In this document: positions 39,705 through 48,781 of the stretch, piece by piece | How positions within the stretch are numbered: position 1 is the stretch's first letter | Layout: each line of letters opens with the position of its first letter | Source of the DNA: Candidatus Puniceispirillum sp. | Lineage (GTDB): Bacteria > Pseudomonadota > Alphaproteobacteria > Puniceispirillales > Puniceispirillaceae | Length of the DNA stretch: 64,000 bases | Direction: 5' to 3' | Assembly: GCA_028382965.1 (NCBI GenBank) | Contig: JAOEUK010000005.1 | Coordinates: 62,001-126,000, forward strand | Translations under genes and position numbers: made by a program | The notes under the pieces: generated by a model | Databases searched by the model: none | What the model saw: only the letters and a program-made list of their open reading frames with translations | What the model was told of the DNA's origin: nothing

Positions 39705-40661
39705 ATGAAGAAACAAATCCTAAAAATCTTTCAGTCGCCAGAAGGTGACCGCCCACTCAGCGCCATGGCGCTTCTGCTTGTCGGTGTATTCACGCTTGCC
39801 CTCCAAGATTCGACAGTGAAATTGATTGCCCCTGAAACATCTTTCTGGCAACTTCAAACCCTTCGTTCAATTGGAAATGGTCTATTTATTGCCGCGCTTG
39901 CCTCATTCAGCGGTAACTTTAGTATTCTTGTGCCAAGAAATTGGCGACCCGTTTACATCCGTGGAATGATGCTAAGCATTTGTATGTTCTGTTTTTTTTC
40001 TGCAGCACCTGTGTTATCAGTTGCCCAAATGGCTTCAGGCTTATACACGTATCCATTATTTGTGTCGTTGCTAGCTATCCCCATACTTGGTGAAAAAGTT
40101 GGTCCATGGCGTGTTACCGCTATCATTATTGGCACAATAGGCGCAGCCATTACACTCAACCCTTTTAATGAAAGCTTTTCATCCACACAACTCCTTCCCA
40201 TTGCCGCAGGGTTCTTTTACGCCTGCAACCTTATTATTTTACGTCACTCCTGCAGATACGAATCTCCTCTCGCGCTTGCCATGGCTGTTGCGGTGCTGTT
40301 TTTCTGCAGTGGCCTTGCTGGTATCATTTTTCTGACATTATTTTCGGTATCAAACGATGTTGCGGTCACGCTTCCCTTCATAGCCGTTGGCTGGCCAAAA
40401 TTAACGATGACAGTGCTTGTCTTTGCGATTTTTTGTTCAATACTGAACCTATTGGGAAATATTTGTCTTTCTAGGGCCTACCAAACTGCCGACAGCAGCT
40501 GGTTGGCGCCGATTGACTTTTCATATCTTCTATTTGCAGCCTTTTGGGGTTGGATAATTTTTAATGCTTGGCCGCCACAAAATGCCGTTATTGGCATGAC
40601 TCTGATTGCCATAGCTGGCATGCTGACTGCATGGCGAGAACAACAAAAACAAAAGAGCTGA
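39705..40661 (+). CDS. EamA-family DMT transporter
   Basis: Ten-segment drug/metabolite transporter superfamily protein, 318 residues, with two EamA-type repeats: the first from about LLLVGVFTLALQDSTVKLI to AAITLNPF and the second from LLPIAAGFFYACNLIILRH to AWREQ. The substrate is unknown. The stop TGA lies in the loop of a terminator hairpin. It precedes the cupin and rhodanese genes by 130 bp, and a second EamA protein lies on their other side, so transport of a related metabolite is possible but unproven. Confidence 0.87.
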   Translation: MKKQILKIFQSPEGDRPLSAMALLLVGVFTLALQDSTVKLIAPETSFWQLQTLRSIGNGLFIAALASFSGNFSILVPRNWRPVYIRGMMLSICMFCFFSAAPVLSVAQMASGLYTYPLFVSLLAIPILGEKVGPWRVTAIIIGTIGAAITLNPFNESFSSTQLLPIAAGFFYACNLIILRHSCRYESPLALAMAVAVLFFCSGLAGIIFLTLFSVSNDVAVTLPFIAVGWPKLTMTVLVFAIFCSILNLLGNICLSRAYQTADSSWLAPIDFSYLLFAAFWGWIIFNAWPPQNAVIGMTLIAIAGMLTAWREQQKQKS

Positions 40662-40673
40662 GCTCTATTTTTT
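40653..40673 (+). terminator. Terminator hairpin enclosing the DMT stop codon
   Basis: AGAGC at 40654-40658 and GCTCT at 40662-40666 form a short stem whose three-base loop is the TGA stop codon at 40659-40661; ATTTTTT follows. It is a compact intrinsic-terminator layout in which the gene ends inside its own terminator. The stem is only 5 bp, so strength is uncertain. Confidence 0.5.
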
Positions 40674-40790
40674 CACTGCTAAATTATGCGCTTTGAAAAG
40701 TTTTCCATATAGGTCTAAACTAATATCTTCAAACAACGATATTCACCTTTAGTATTAAATATTTAAAAGGTTAGGGAGGAGATTGTTTTT

Positions 40791-41291
40791 ATGAGTAAAG
40801 TTTTAATCAATTTAGTACAAAATTGTCGCCAAATAATCATTGATTGTCCAGGACCAGAGGGTCGAGAAAAGATTGCTAACTTGCTGACAAACTTGTTGTC
40901 TGATCCAACAAATGTTGACACACTTGTTCCCATATCAACCGGCGAGCGTGAATTGCTGTATGAGGACCCTGATATAGGATTTTGTATTCTTGCGCATAAT
41001 TACGACGGAGCAAAAACAACACCACCGCATGACCATGGGCCATCATGGGCTATCTATGCTCAAGCACGCGGCGCGACCATCATGCACGATTATGACAAGA
41101 TTGAAGATGCCAGTATAGAAAAAATAGGCAAAGTAAGAATTTCACGTACATATAGCCTTACCCCCGGCGTTGCCCATGTCTACAACGAAGGAGATCTTCA
41201 TTCACCAACCAGGGATGGGCCAACAAGCCTTATACGCATCGAAGGCACTGATATGAGCAAGGTTAGTCGTTTCCGCTACGAACTTGCTTAG
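40791..41291 (+). CDS. Cupin-fold cysteine-dioxygenase-like metalloprotein
   Basis: Protein of 166 residues resembling the double-stranded beta-helix, cysteine dioxygenase-like metal enzymes. Likely metal ligands are His80 and His82 in PPHDHGPSWAIYAQARG and His137 in VYNEGDLHSPT, the three-histidine pattern of thiol dioxygenases rather than the HxHxE of classical cupins. The cysteine-tyrosine cofactor residues of mammalian-type enzymes are not evident. A GGGAGGAG stands 10-11 bases before the ATG, somewhat far. A multi-rhodanese gene follows after 33 bp, so oxidation of a thiol or persulfide is a reasonable guess. The exact substrate cannot be told. Confidence 0.75.
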   Translation: MSKVLINLVQNCRQIIIDCPGPEGREKIANLLTNLLSDPTNVDTLVPISTGERELLYEDPDIGFCILAHNYDGAKTTPPHDHGPSWAIYAQARGATIMHDYDKIEDASIEKIGKVRISRTYSLTPGVAHVYNEGDLHSPTRDGPTSLIRIEGTDMSKVSRFRYELA

Positions 41292-41324
41292 CTTGCGTTG
41301 CCCTGAAAAACATAGGAAGCAAGA

Positions 41325-42860
41325 ATGAGTTATGGATTATTTACCAAACTTTATGAGGCTGGAGAACCCTTTACTCTGATTGACAGCCGTGAACGCCGCG
41401 ATTACGTTTCCGGTCATTGGTTTGGCAGCATAAATATACCGCTATCCTTGTTTTCCACCCGCATCAGCTACCTTTTTAAATCCACAGATACTTTGATTAA
41501 TATTCTTGATTGGGATGATTCTGCCAGTGCCGAGGCAATATATCAACTCAAACTGATCGGTTTTTATAACGTCACAATCCATAAGACTAAACGTCCGACA
41601 AAGATGGGATGCGGCTTTGTAAAAGGTGAATATGTCTGGTCAAAAGCCTTTGGCGAAGTGGTTGCAAATCAAATTGATCTTCCCGAGGTCACTCCGCAGC
41701 AATACCTGGCTAATTACCAAGATGCGATGCTATTTGATGTTCGCCCAACTGCCGAGTATCAAGACTTCACCATACCAACATCTCAAAGTCTCCCAAACAG
41801 TCTGCTTTTAGCAAATATTCATGCCCTTAAAGAAACTAAAAGGATGTCCCTATTACATTGTGCAGGACGAACACGGTCTATTATAGGCGCCTTTACCCTG
41901 ATGGCATCCGGCTATGACGGTCAATTCGCTGTTTTTCGTGGTGGAACGCAGGCATGGCAGCTTGATGGACATGACCGCGAACATAACGCAAACCGTTTTT
42001 TTGCCACCGATCACGAATCATCCGATGTGGTTACTAGTTTTTTGCACCGTTGGCAAATCACGTCCGAAAGAGTGCCAGCCAATAAACTGGCCGCCTATAC
42101 CTCTGCTCATAGCAATGAGCTTATGTTTGATGTATCTGATGATGCAGCAACCGGACAACTCGTAGCGCATGGCATAATAAAAATTTCCGGCACCAACTTG
42201 ATCCAGCAAACAGATTGGTCGATTGCTCTTTTTCATGTGCCAATAACCTTATTTGATCATGGTTCAGGCAGCAGAGCTGCCTTTGCCGCTTTTTGGCTCC
42301 ACAGCATGGGTTTTTCGGTCAATTTAGTTTATCTTGATAACCCTGTCGTTGCAATGGATACAAAAAAAAGAACCCACTTTGGCAACTTGGCACCACCCAC
42401 CGTCTACCTCGACGCCACTGAACTTAGCAATTGGCAAAACGAGCATAAAAAAATTTATGATTTTCGTTCCTCCGGCTCCTTCAAAAATGGCTACATTGTC
42501 AATAGCCAATGGCATAACATCAGTGCCATCTTAGACGAAACCCCTCATCATATACCGATGGCCATCATCGCAAACGACATGACAGCAGGTAGGCTTATTG
42601 CACATTGCCTGACCCGCCATGGCTGGCAAATTGTAGGTATTTATATATGGAATAGTGGTGATTTTGATCAATCAAAATTGGCCACAGGCAGCCCAGAGAT
42701 GACGCTTGACGAATCTGCTCTTTTTGCTGGACGCCATCGTGGGGTTTTAAAGGATGCCCAAGACTATCTTGCATGGGAAGAAGACCTACCCCACGAAATT
42801 GACAAACTAATTCATGATTTGTGGTGTCAACGGGTCGACAGGGAACCCAAATTGGATTAA
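41325..42860 (+). CDS. Four-domain rhodanese-like protein
   Basis: A 511-residue protein that reads as four tandem rhodanese domains, at about 1-110, 120-220, 245-350 and 355-500. Domain starts show the LIDSRERRDYVSGH, LFDVRPTAEYQDF, LMFDVSDD and KIYDFRSSGSFKNGY patterns. Only domain 2 has an active-site cysteine, Cys179 in LLHCAGRTR; the matching loops are LDWDDSAS in domain 1, FDHGSGSR in domain 3 and ANDMTAGR in domain 4, all without cysteine. Rhodaneses transfer sulfane sulfur via a cysteine persulfide, so domain 2 would be catalytic and the others structural or binding. It is probably co-transcribed with the cupin gene. Its stop shares TTAA with the converging DMT gene. Confidence 0.82.
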   Translation: MSYGLFTKLYEAGEPFTLIDSRERRDYVSGHWFGSINIPLSLFSTRISYLFKSTDTLINILDWDDSASAEAIYQLKLIGFYNVTIHKTKRPTKMGCGFVKGEYVWSKAFGEVVANQIDLPEVTPQQYLANYQDAMLFDVRPTAEYQDFTIPTSQSLPNSLLLANIHALKETKRMSLLHCAGRTRSIIGAFTLMASGYDGQFAVFRGGTQAWQLDGHDREHNANRFFATDHESSDVVTSFLHRWQITSERVPANKLAAYTSAHSNELMFDVSDDAATGQLVAHGIIKISGTNLIQQTDWSIALFHVPITLFDHGSGSRAAFAAFWLHSMGFSVNLVYLDNPVVAMDTKKRTHFGNLAPPTVYLDATELSNWQNEHKKIYDFRSSGSFKNGYIVNSQWHNISAILDETPHHIPMAIIANDMTAGRLIAHCLTRHGWQIVGIYIWNSGDFDQSKLATGSPEMTLDESALFAGRHRGVLKDAQDYLAWEEDLPHEIDKLIHDLWCQRVDREPKLD

Positions 42861-43738
42861 TGGGTGCTGTCTTTATTAAGTTTCATCTGGCGCCAAACAA
42901 TCACAAGTCCCGCTGCAACAATGGCAAGGACACCGGGAAATAAACGTTCAATTGGTGCTTCAGCAAAAAACCACCAGCCAAAAAACAGCGCAAAGGGAAT
43001 ACCAAAATATTCAAATGGGGCCAAAAGGCTAGGCTGTGACATACGATAAGCAACCACAAGACCCAAAACCCCGATACCACCCAAAAAGCCAAGTAATAAA
43101 AACAGTCCGAGATCTAATGCAGATGCTATGGGTGTAGCCTCGCCAAAACATAGCCACAGCAATAAAGAACATCCAGTTGCAAAAATCTGCGATCTGAACT
43201 GGATCACACCAGATAGATGATTGGCCGAAAACAGCTTTACAAGCGTGCTTGAAGTTGCATAGCAAAGCGCGGCCAATACCGGCAAGACCGAAAATAACGA
43301 AAAAATACCAGTGCTAGGCTGCATGATCATGACAACTCCACCAAACCCCATCAGCACAGCCGACCACCGCCAAAACCCAACTCGCGCGCCTAGCAGTGGC
43401 ACAGACAAGGCTGTCACAAAGAATGGACCAGAAAAAATTAAAGTTCCAACAGTGGCAAATTCTAGCCTACTATAAGCCACAAAAAGACACAGCTGCGCAA
43501 CAGCGACACTGGTACCACGTATTATACAAAGCAGCCATTCTTGCCTCAAAAAAGGCATTTTTAGCGCATTCATTTTTTGGCTGTAGGCCAAAAGGAATAA
43601 GATTGGGAAAAAACCAAAAACATTGCGGGTAAAGGAAATTTGAAATACCGAATAATCTTCGGTCAAAACTCGAACGACAACTCCCATAAGGGAAAAAGAA
43701 AACATAGCTCCAATAATTGTCAAAACAGCCCGTGTCAA
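42857..43738 (-). CDS. EamA-family DMT transporter
   Basis: Drug/metabolite transporter superfamily protein with ten hydrophobic segments and two EamA repeats (first around LTIIGAMFSFSLMGVVVRVL, second around LLGFLGGIGVLGLVVAYRMSQPSLLAPFEYF). TTG at 43738 is preferred because AAAGGA precedes it by 6-7 bases; an ATG at 43867 would add 43 mostly polar residues and overlap the upstream gene by 32 bp. The substrate is unknown. Its stop overlaps the rhodanese stop in the palindrome TTAA. Confidence 0.82.
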   Translation of the reverse strand: MTRAVLTIIGAMFSFSLMGVVVRVLTEDYSVFQISFTRNVFGFFPILFLLAYSQKMNALKMPFLRQEWLLCIIRGTSVAVAQLCLFVAYSRLEFATVGTLIFSGPFFVTALSVPLLGARVGFWRWSAVLMGFGGVVMIMQPSTGIFSLFSVLPVLAALCYATSSTLVKLFSANHLSGVIQFRSQIFATGCSLLLWLCFGEATPIASALDLGLFLLLGFLGGIGVLGLVVAYRMSQPSLLAPFEYFGIPFALFFGWWFFAEAPIERLFPGVLAIVAAGLVIVWRQMKLNKDSTH

Positions 43739-43835
43739 AAAATTTCCTTTAGTCGCACATTTCTGTTTGTTATGATCTGTTTCCTTGACACAGGAGACAC
43801 CCTTTATCCAAATTAGTCTTGATCCAAACCTATCC

Positions 43836-44375
43836 CTAGATTTTGTCCGTATCCAATGGATTAACATTAAATGCTTTGATGGTCATAGAAATAAGTGCGT
43901 AGTACCCCAGCACACCAACCAAATCGACTGTGCCACCCTCCCCCAAAATCTTTACAGACCGGGCAAAAAGCTCATCAGACACCCTTCGGGTCGTGTTTAA
44001 TTCAAGAGCAAATTCATAAACCAACGCCTCATCATCGGCCTTAAAAACTGGCGGCTTGTCTGCGGCCAGCGCATCAACAATCGCAGGTTCAAGGCCAGCA
44101 GCCAATGCAGCTGGCAGATGGGCATCCCATTCAAAAGAAGCGTCCCAAATGCGTGCGGTTGTGAGGATGGCTAGTTCAGACAGCCGTGGCGGTAAGGACG
44201 AATCATATCGGCAATACTGGCCCAAAGCTTGGGCCTTATCAGCAAAATTCGCCCGATAAAGCCATATGGAAAGTGGCCCACGCACATTTCCACGAGGGCC
44301 CGAAGCAATTGCCTGATAAACCTCTTTTTGACGTTGGTCCATCTGGCTTTGGTCAAGCGCAGGCAATCTGGTCAT
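43836..44375 (-). CDS. Carboxymuconolactone decarboxylase family protein
   Basis: Alpha-helical AhpD/CMD-fold protein of 179 residues. It has the family helix pattern PPRLSELAILTTARIWDASFEWDAHLPAALAAGL, with the EWxxH of 4-carboxymuconolactone decarboxylase-like proteins; the CxxC pair of AhpD-type peroxidase partners is absent. Such proteins decarboxylate aromatic breakdown intermediates or have unknown roles. ATG at 44375 is chosen as AAAGGT precedes it by about 7 bases. It is divergent from a 4-oxalomesaconate tautomerase-like gene, which fits aromatic-acid catabolism but does not prove it. Confidence 0.8.
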   Translation of the reverse strand: MTRLPALDQSQMDQRQKEVYQAIASGPRGNVRGPLSIWLYRANFADKAQALGQYCRYDSSLPPRLSELAILTTARIWDASFEWDAHLPAALAAGLEPAIVDALAADKPPVFKADDEALVYEFALELNTTRRVSDELFARSVKILGEGGTVDLVGVLGYYALISMTIKAFNVNPLDTDKI

Positions 44376-44591
44376 ATTCATACCTTTCTGGAGCACTAGG
44401 AGGTCGCAAAAAAAGATTTTTTTACTAATCAGTATAATCACGCAAAATGTTTATTGCCAACGACTTGTTTTGCATCATGTTATAATCAGTAACACCAAGA
44501 TTTTCGCAATTATAAGTCACTACTTTCAAAATACTCTCTATAAAATACAGTGTATAATATTTATTGAACTCAATTCTCAAACGGGATCATC

Positions 44592-45695
44592 ATGTCAAAT
44601 CAAACTGCAATTCCATTCATTCAAATGCGCGGTGGCAGCTCAAAAGGTATTTACTTCCACGATAGAGATTTACCCAGCAATTCCAGTCGTCGTAATAGTG
44701 TTTTAAAATGGGTTATGGGCGCCTATGGCGACCCACGACAGATTGATGGCATGGGTGGTGCTGACCCACTCGCCTCAAAAATTGCTATCGTATCCATCTC
44801 AAGCCGCGATGATAGCGATGTTGAATATACATTTGTTCAGGCACTCGTTGGAGAGGACCAATTAGATTGCACACCAAATTGTGGAAACATTCTATCTGGC
44901 ATTGGTGCATTTGCTGTTGAAACGGGTCTTGTTGAGCCAAAAGGCGAAGAGGCCAGTATCCGTGTTTACATGACCAATAGCGGCAACCGTTGCATGCTAC
45001 AATTTCCATTAGAAAATGGGTTACCTGTTTATCATGGTGATGCCCGCATTGATGGCGTTTTAGGCACATCAGCAGCTGTTATATGCCATTATCAAAATCT
45101 TGAGGGATCCGCCTGCGGTAGTCTGTTCCCTACTGGAAATCAGCTGGATGAATTTGACAATATTCAAGTAACCTGCATCGATAACGGGATGCCCGTTGTT
45201 TGCATGAAGGCTGAAAATTTTGGCCTCAATGGCAGCGAAACACCAGACCAGCTAAATCAAAATGAAGATTTAAAATCACGGCTAGAGTCAATTCGTTTAC
45301 AAGCTGGAGTGTTAATGGGGCTTGGCAATGTTTCGAAAAAAGTGGTGCCAAAAATGAGCCTTGTTTCAAAATCGCGTTATGGAGGAGCTGTCAACACTCA
45401 AACCTTTGTTCCGAAGCATTGTCATAAGGCCATTGGCGTTCTTGGGGCAGTTTCAATTGCCACTGCCGCACTGTTTGAAGATAGCGCTATTCATGGCCTT
45501 GCAAGGCTACCTCATGGCCAAACAAAAGATATGAATATAGAACATCCATCAGGCAGTTTTGCGTTGCAGATTATGCTTGTCGATCACGCTGGACATCCCC
45601 AGATCGAACGTGTTGGTTTGCTCCGCACTACTCGAATGCTTTGCAGAGGCGAAGTTTACGTGCCGCAATCTGTATGGGATGGAAAAACTGATTAA
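44592..45695 (+). CDS. PrpF-family isomerase, 4-oxalomesaconate tautomerase-like
   Basis: Member of the PrpF superfamily of diaminopimelate-epimerase fold isomerases, which includes aconitate isomerase/2-methylaconitate isomerase PrpF and gallate-pathway tautomerase GalD. The 367 residues have IPFIQMRGGSSKGIYFHDRDLP, GMGGADPLASKIAIVS, the catalytic-type Cys97 in TPNCGNILSGIGAFAVETG, and the C-terminal EHPSG block near IEHPSGSFALQIML. Length and IQMRGGSSKG fit GalD-like members best. Neither prpBCD nor gallate dioxygenase genes are nearby, so the substrate stays open. Confidence 0.82.
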   Translation: MSNQTAIPFIQMRGGSSKGIYFHDRDLPSNSSRRNSVLKWVMGAYGDPRQIDGMGGADPLASKIAIVSISSRDDSDVEYTFVQALVGEDQLDCTPNCGNILSGIGAFAVETGLVEPKGEEASIRVYMTNSGNRCMLQFPLENGLPVYHGDARIDGVLGTSAAVICHYQNLEGSACGSLFPTGNQLDEFDNIQVTCIDNGMPVVCMKAENFGLNGSETPDQLNQNEDLKSRLESIRLQAGVLMGLGNVSKKVVPKMSLVSKSRYGGAVNTQTFVPKHCHKAIGVLGAVSIATAALFEDSAIHGLARLPHGQTKDMNIEHPSGSFALQIMLVDHAGHPQIERVGLLRTTRMLCRGEVYVPQSVWDGKTD

Positions 45696-45759
45696 TGACT
45701 ATATGCTAAAAATTATTATGAAAAAATCACTTCACTTTCTGAGGCAAAGTCTAAAAAAT

Positions 45760-46959
45760 CTATACACTTTTTTTTGATGTGGGCAAAACAAGACGCCCCG
45801 ACATAACAACAACAGCAAGACAAGCCGGAACAAGACATAAGATTCCAATGCTCCAACTTTGCGTGACATCAACAACACGGCTAACTAATGCTGGCCCAAC
45901 AAGCATACCCAGTCCCTGAATTTGAAACGTCCATGCTACAAAAACTGGCAAATTTTGCGGGTCTTCATTCGACTTGCTGACAAGATAGAAAAAGATTGGT
46001 GCTGACCCCCCAATAACTAGCCCAGTCAAACTTAAAATTAAAAGCATTGCCCATGATGATTCTTTCAGTAAAACCAAACCAATCAACAGAACAGGCACAA
46101 GTAAAAAGACAAGTCTTACTATAAGCGCGGGTTTTTTACCACGCTGTAATGCGTGTCCAGCAATCAAGTTTCCAAAAAAATTTATTAAACAAAATAACCC
46201 TGTTATCAGTGCACCTACGGCAAGGCTGACTCCTAAAAATGACTGTGAAAAAAGTGGCATAAATTGAATCAGGGTTTGATAAACCAGGGAGTGGCAAGCA
46301 AAACTGAGGCCTATGAAAGCCAATAGTGGCAGTTTCACTGCAAGCTTTAGTGCAGTGGTATCAAAATGGCCGCGCATTTCAACTTTGTCACTGGGAATAA
46401 AGAGCCACCCGAGGATAAATACTACCACCGAAAACCAAAGTCCAACCTCCCATACCAAGTGCCACCCCCCTATATCAATCAGATAGGGCGCAGAAATAAT
46501 TGCAACAGCATTCCCAAGCGGCATGAAACCACCCCATGTCCCCATAATCCACCCCCGGTGTATAGGTGCTGTATGCTGGGCTAAAATAGCTGGCGCAGTT
46601 AATGTAACGGCGATCAGACTTACCCCTTCAATTGCACGCCCAATAAAAAGGCTTGCTACTGACCCTCCAGAAAGACTGATGACATTGCCAAGACAGGCGA
46701 TTAATAAAGCTGTTAACAAAATGCGCTTTGTTCCAGCACCACGAACAATACCTCCGATTAACGAGCCTGCAAGCACCATGATTAAGGTAAAAACTGAGGC
46801 CAACAGGCCTATTTCTGTCAGGCTGAGGCCAAAGCTTGCTGCAAGTGTGGTGGTGGTTGGTGCTAATTTTGCAATATTAATACCACTTAAAGCTCCGCAG
46901 AATAGAACAATGATGGTCAATCGTAGATCACGAATAAAGAGTGAAGACGTTACTACCAT
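45760..46959 (-). CDS. Major facilitator superfamily transporter
   Basis: Twelve-segment MFS carrier of 399 residues. The first half runs from LRLTIIVLFCGALSGINIAKLAPTT, through the loop 2-3 motif GSLIGGIVRGAGTKRILLTAL, to GWIMGTWGGFMPLGNAVAII; the second half starts around KLPLLAFIGLSFACHS. The WGGFMPLGNA pattern is seen in CynX/NimT-like and related carriers, but the substrate cannot be named. It converges on the PrpF-family gene and may move the compound that enzyme handles. Confidence 0.87.
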   Translation of the reverse strand: MVVTSSLFIRDLRLTIIVLFCGALSGINIAKLAPTTTTLAASFGLSLTEIGLLASVFTLIMVLAGSLIGGIVRGAGTKRILLTALLIACLGNVISLSGGSVASLFIGRAIEGVSLIAVTLTAPAILAQHTAPIHRGWIMGTWGGFMPLGNAVAIISAPYLIDIGGWHLVWEVGLWFSVVVFILGWLFIPSDKVEMRGHFDTTALKLAVKLPLLAFIGLSFACHSLVYQTLIQFMPLFSQSFLGVSLAVGALITGLFCLINFFGNLIAGHALQRGKKPALIVRLVFLLVPVLLIGLVLLKESSWAMLLILSLTGLVIGGSAPIFFYLVSKSNEDPQNLPVFVAWTFQIQGLGMLVGPALVSRVVDVTQSWSIGILCLVPACLAVVVMSGRLVLPTSKKSV

Positions 46960-47066
46960 GATCTCTTAAATTCCCTTTTCTAGACATCTGCCCAAATTAC
47001 AAACACACTTCGCAGAATAGCCAAGTCATAAAAATTGGCGCTTATCCCAGCTTATTCACATGCGGG

Positions 47067-48209
47067 CTATGCGATCGCCCGCCACCCTGGCGAAAAAACA
47101 AACATTGTTAAAGCTATGATAAAGGCCAATGCAATAAAAATATGCATCAGCTCAGGCGCGATAAAGACAAGGCATAACCCTGTTGCAAGGGGGCCAGCTG
47201 CTGCCCCAACATCGCGCCACGTCTGATTGCGCGCCAATGCTTTTATCTTGTCTTCTGGATAAATACGCGCAACTGCTGCAGGAAATAATGTACCCAATGC
47301 ACCACGCGCCAACACCAAGGCAATAGATCCCAGCATCAACATTCCACCGCCAATCGAAGCGAACCCAACAATTGTCAGGAGAATTGCCAGCAATAGTGGC
47401 ATGCGGATGCCAAGTCGATCAGCAATCACGCCTGCACAAGGAGCCACCAGCATTTCGCTTAAACGCCGGCCAGCAAGAACGCTTCCGCCGAATAAGATAG
47501 CCATTTCGGTTGATAAATATTGCGCCCACATCAATGAAATTGACACAGTAAACACGCCGTCAATACCTGCGCCCATCCAGAATATCAGTAAATCCAAACT
47601 ATCTGGTCGTGGAAACATGCGGTAACGGGTGGCTTTCTGTTTCAACCGTTTTGGTTGAGCAGCTTCATTGAGCCCAAACGCTAGAAAAACGGAAAAAGCT
47701 GTTGCAAACGCCAGATACAAAAACACGTCTCGTGGTCCAACAATTGTTGCTAACCATGCACCAACAGTCATTGCCAGCAATGGTCCCACCTGTTCAACCG
47801 ATCGACTGATTCCAATTCTAGTGCCAGTCTTGGCTGGATTTTCTGCTGCATACGTCAAGGTCACCAGAAGAAGTGCGGCAAAGGAAAGGCCCCAAATTAT
47901 ACGTGATATAGTTAAGAAAAATACACTTTCAAACAACCCATAACCAGCGGTTGATAGCGTGGCAGTAACAGCCGCAATAAGACAAAGTTTCTTAACTCCA
48001 ATAAGTTCTGCCAAATGGACAATTAACCCATAGGCAAAGGTACGAATGAGTCGGTTAACAGACAGCAAGATTCCGACCATTAACATACTGATCCCAAATG
48101 CTTCAGCATGAACTGGCAAAATCACATAAATCAACGCATCACCAAAAAGTGATAACGATAACACCCAGGATGAAATCCAAACATTACGCATGACTAATCT
48201 ATCAATCAT
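47067..48209 (-). CDS. Major facilitator superfamily transporter
   Basis: Second MFS carrier, 380 residues with about eleven to twelve hydrophobic segments. It starts MIDRLVMRNVWISSWVLSLSLFGDALIYVILPVHAEAFGIS and has the loop ELIGVKKLCLIAAVTATLS, ARGALGTLFPAAVARIYPEDKIKALARNQTWRDVGAAAGP and a short basic end. The DxG/GDAL start recalls sugar or drug-efflux MFS subfamilies. Neither ATG 48209 nor ATG 48191 has a convincing ribosome site. Substrate unknown; it is probably a separate unit from the neighbouring MFS gene, as about 110 bp lie between. Confidence 0.85.
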   Translation of the reverse strand: MIDRLVMRNVWISSWVLSLSLFGDALIYVILPVHAEAFGISMLMVGILLSVNRLIRTFAYGLIVHLAELIGVKKLCLIAAVTATLSTAGYGLFESVFFLTISRIIWGLSFAALLLVTLTYAAENPAKTGTRIGISRSVEQVGPLLAMTVGAWLATIVGPRDVFLYLAFATAFSVFLAFGLNEAAQPKRLKQKATRYRMFPRPDSLDLLIFWMGAGIDGVFTVSISLMWAQYLSTEMAILFGGSVLAGRRLSEMLVAPCAGVIADRLGIRMPLLLAILLTIVGFASIGGGMLMLGSIALVLARGALGTLFPAAVARIYPEDKIKALARNQTWRDVGAAAGPLATGLCLVFIAPELMHIFIALAFIIALTMFVFSPGWRAIA

Positions 48210-48438
48210 TTGCAGACATTCCAGAGGGTACCTATAGTTTTATTGATCAATAATTTAGCAGCAGGTCTAAAATTTGAACATTGGATCTCTGTGCACTGAA
48301 ACTTACGATTGGCGGCAACATGACATTTAGTACATTTTTTCAAGCAGGCCATCCTTGATCAATAATATTTGGACTTGAATAAAGCAGTTTTAGTAAAATA
48401 TTAAAATATATAAAAAAATTCAAAATTAGGTTTTTAAA

Positions 48439-48651
48439 ATGTTTGAAAAGTTTGATCACAAATTTAAAGGTAAAAAAGGTTATAATTTTCTAATTACTTT
48501 TATAGGCTTACTTTTTGCCTGTTTTTTAATTTTACCAGAAGATTGGTGGAGCGTGACCTCATTTCTTCTTACCACATTTTTCTCTTTATTGATTTCTCAC
48601 CTTGCTTCAAAGAACATAGATCAACAAAAAAAGCAGCGATTTACAAAATAA
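48439..48651 (+). CDS. Small membrane protein, unknown
   Basis: A 70-residue frame starting MFEKFDHKFKGKKGYNF, with two hydrophobic stretches (about 17-33 and 39-55) separated by EDWWSV, and a basic tail QQKKQRFTK. A TAGG lies about 9 bases before the ATG. Not recognised. The hydrophobic pattern and basic ends look like a real bitopic or hairpin protein, but the flanks are very AT-rich and the frame may be chance. Confidence 0.45.
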   Translation: MFEKFDHKFKGKKGYNFLITFIGLLFACFLILPEDWWSVTSFLLTTFFSLLISHLASKNIDQQKKQRFTK

Positions 48652-48781
48652 AAAAATAACTTAAATTTGTTATTATTCTCGCCAAGGAATCTCTAAGGTT
48701 GGAATTCACTAGTTAGTGTAACAGAATTTAAATTAGCAATTCTTAAACCCCTCTGATATCTTCCCATTGGAAAAATAAATA

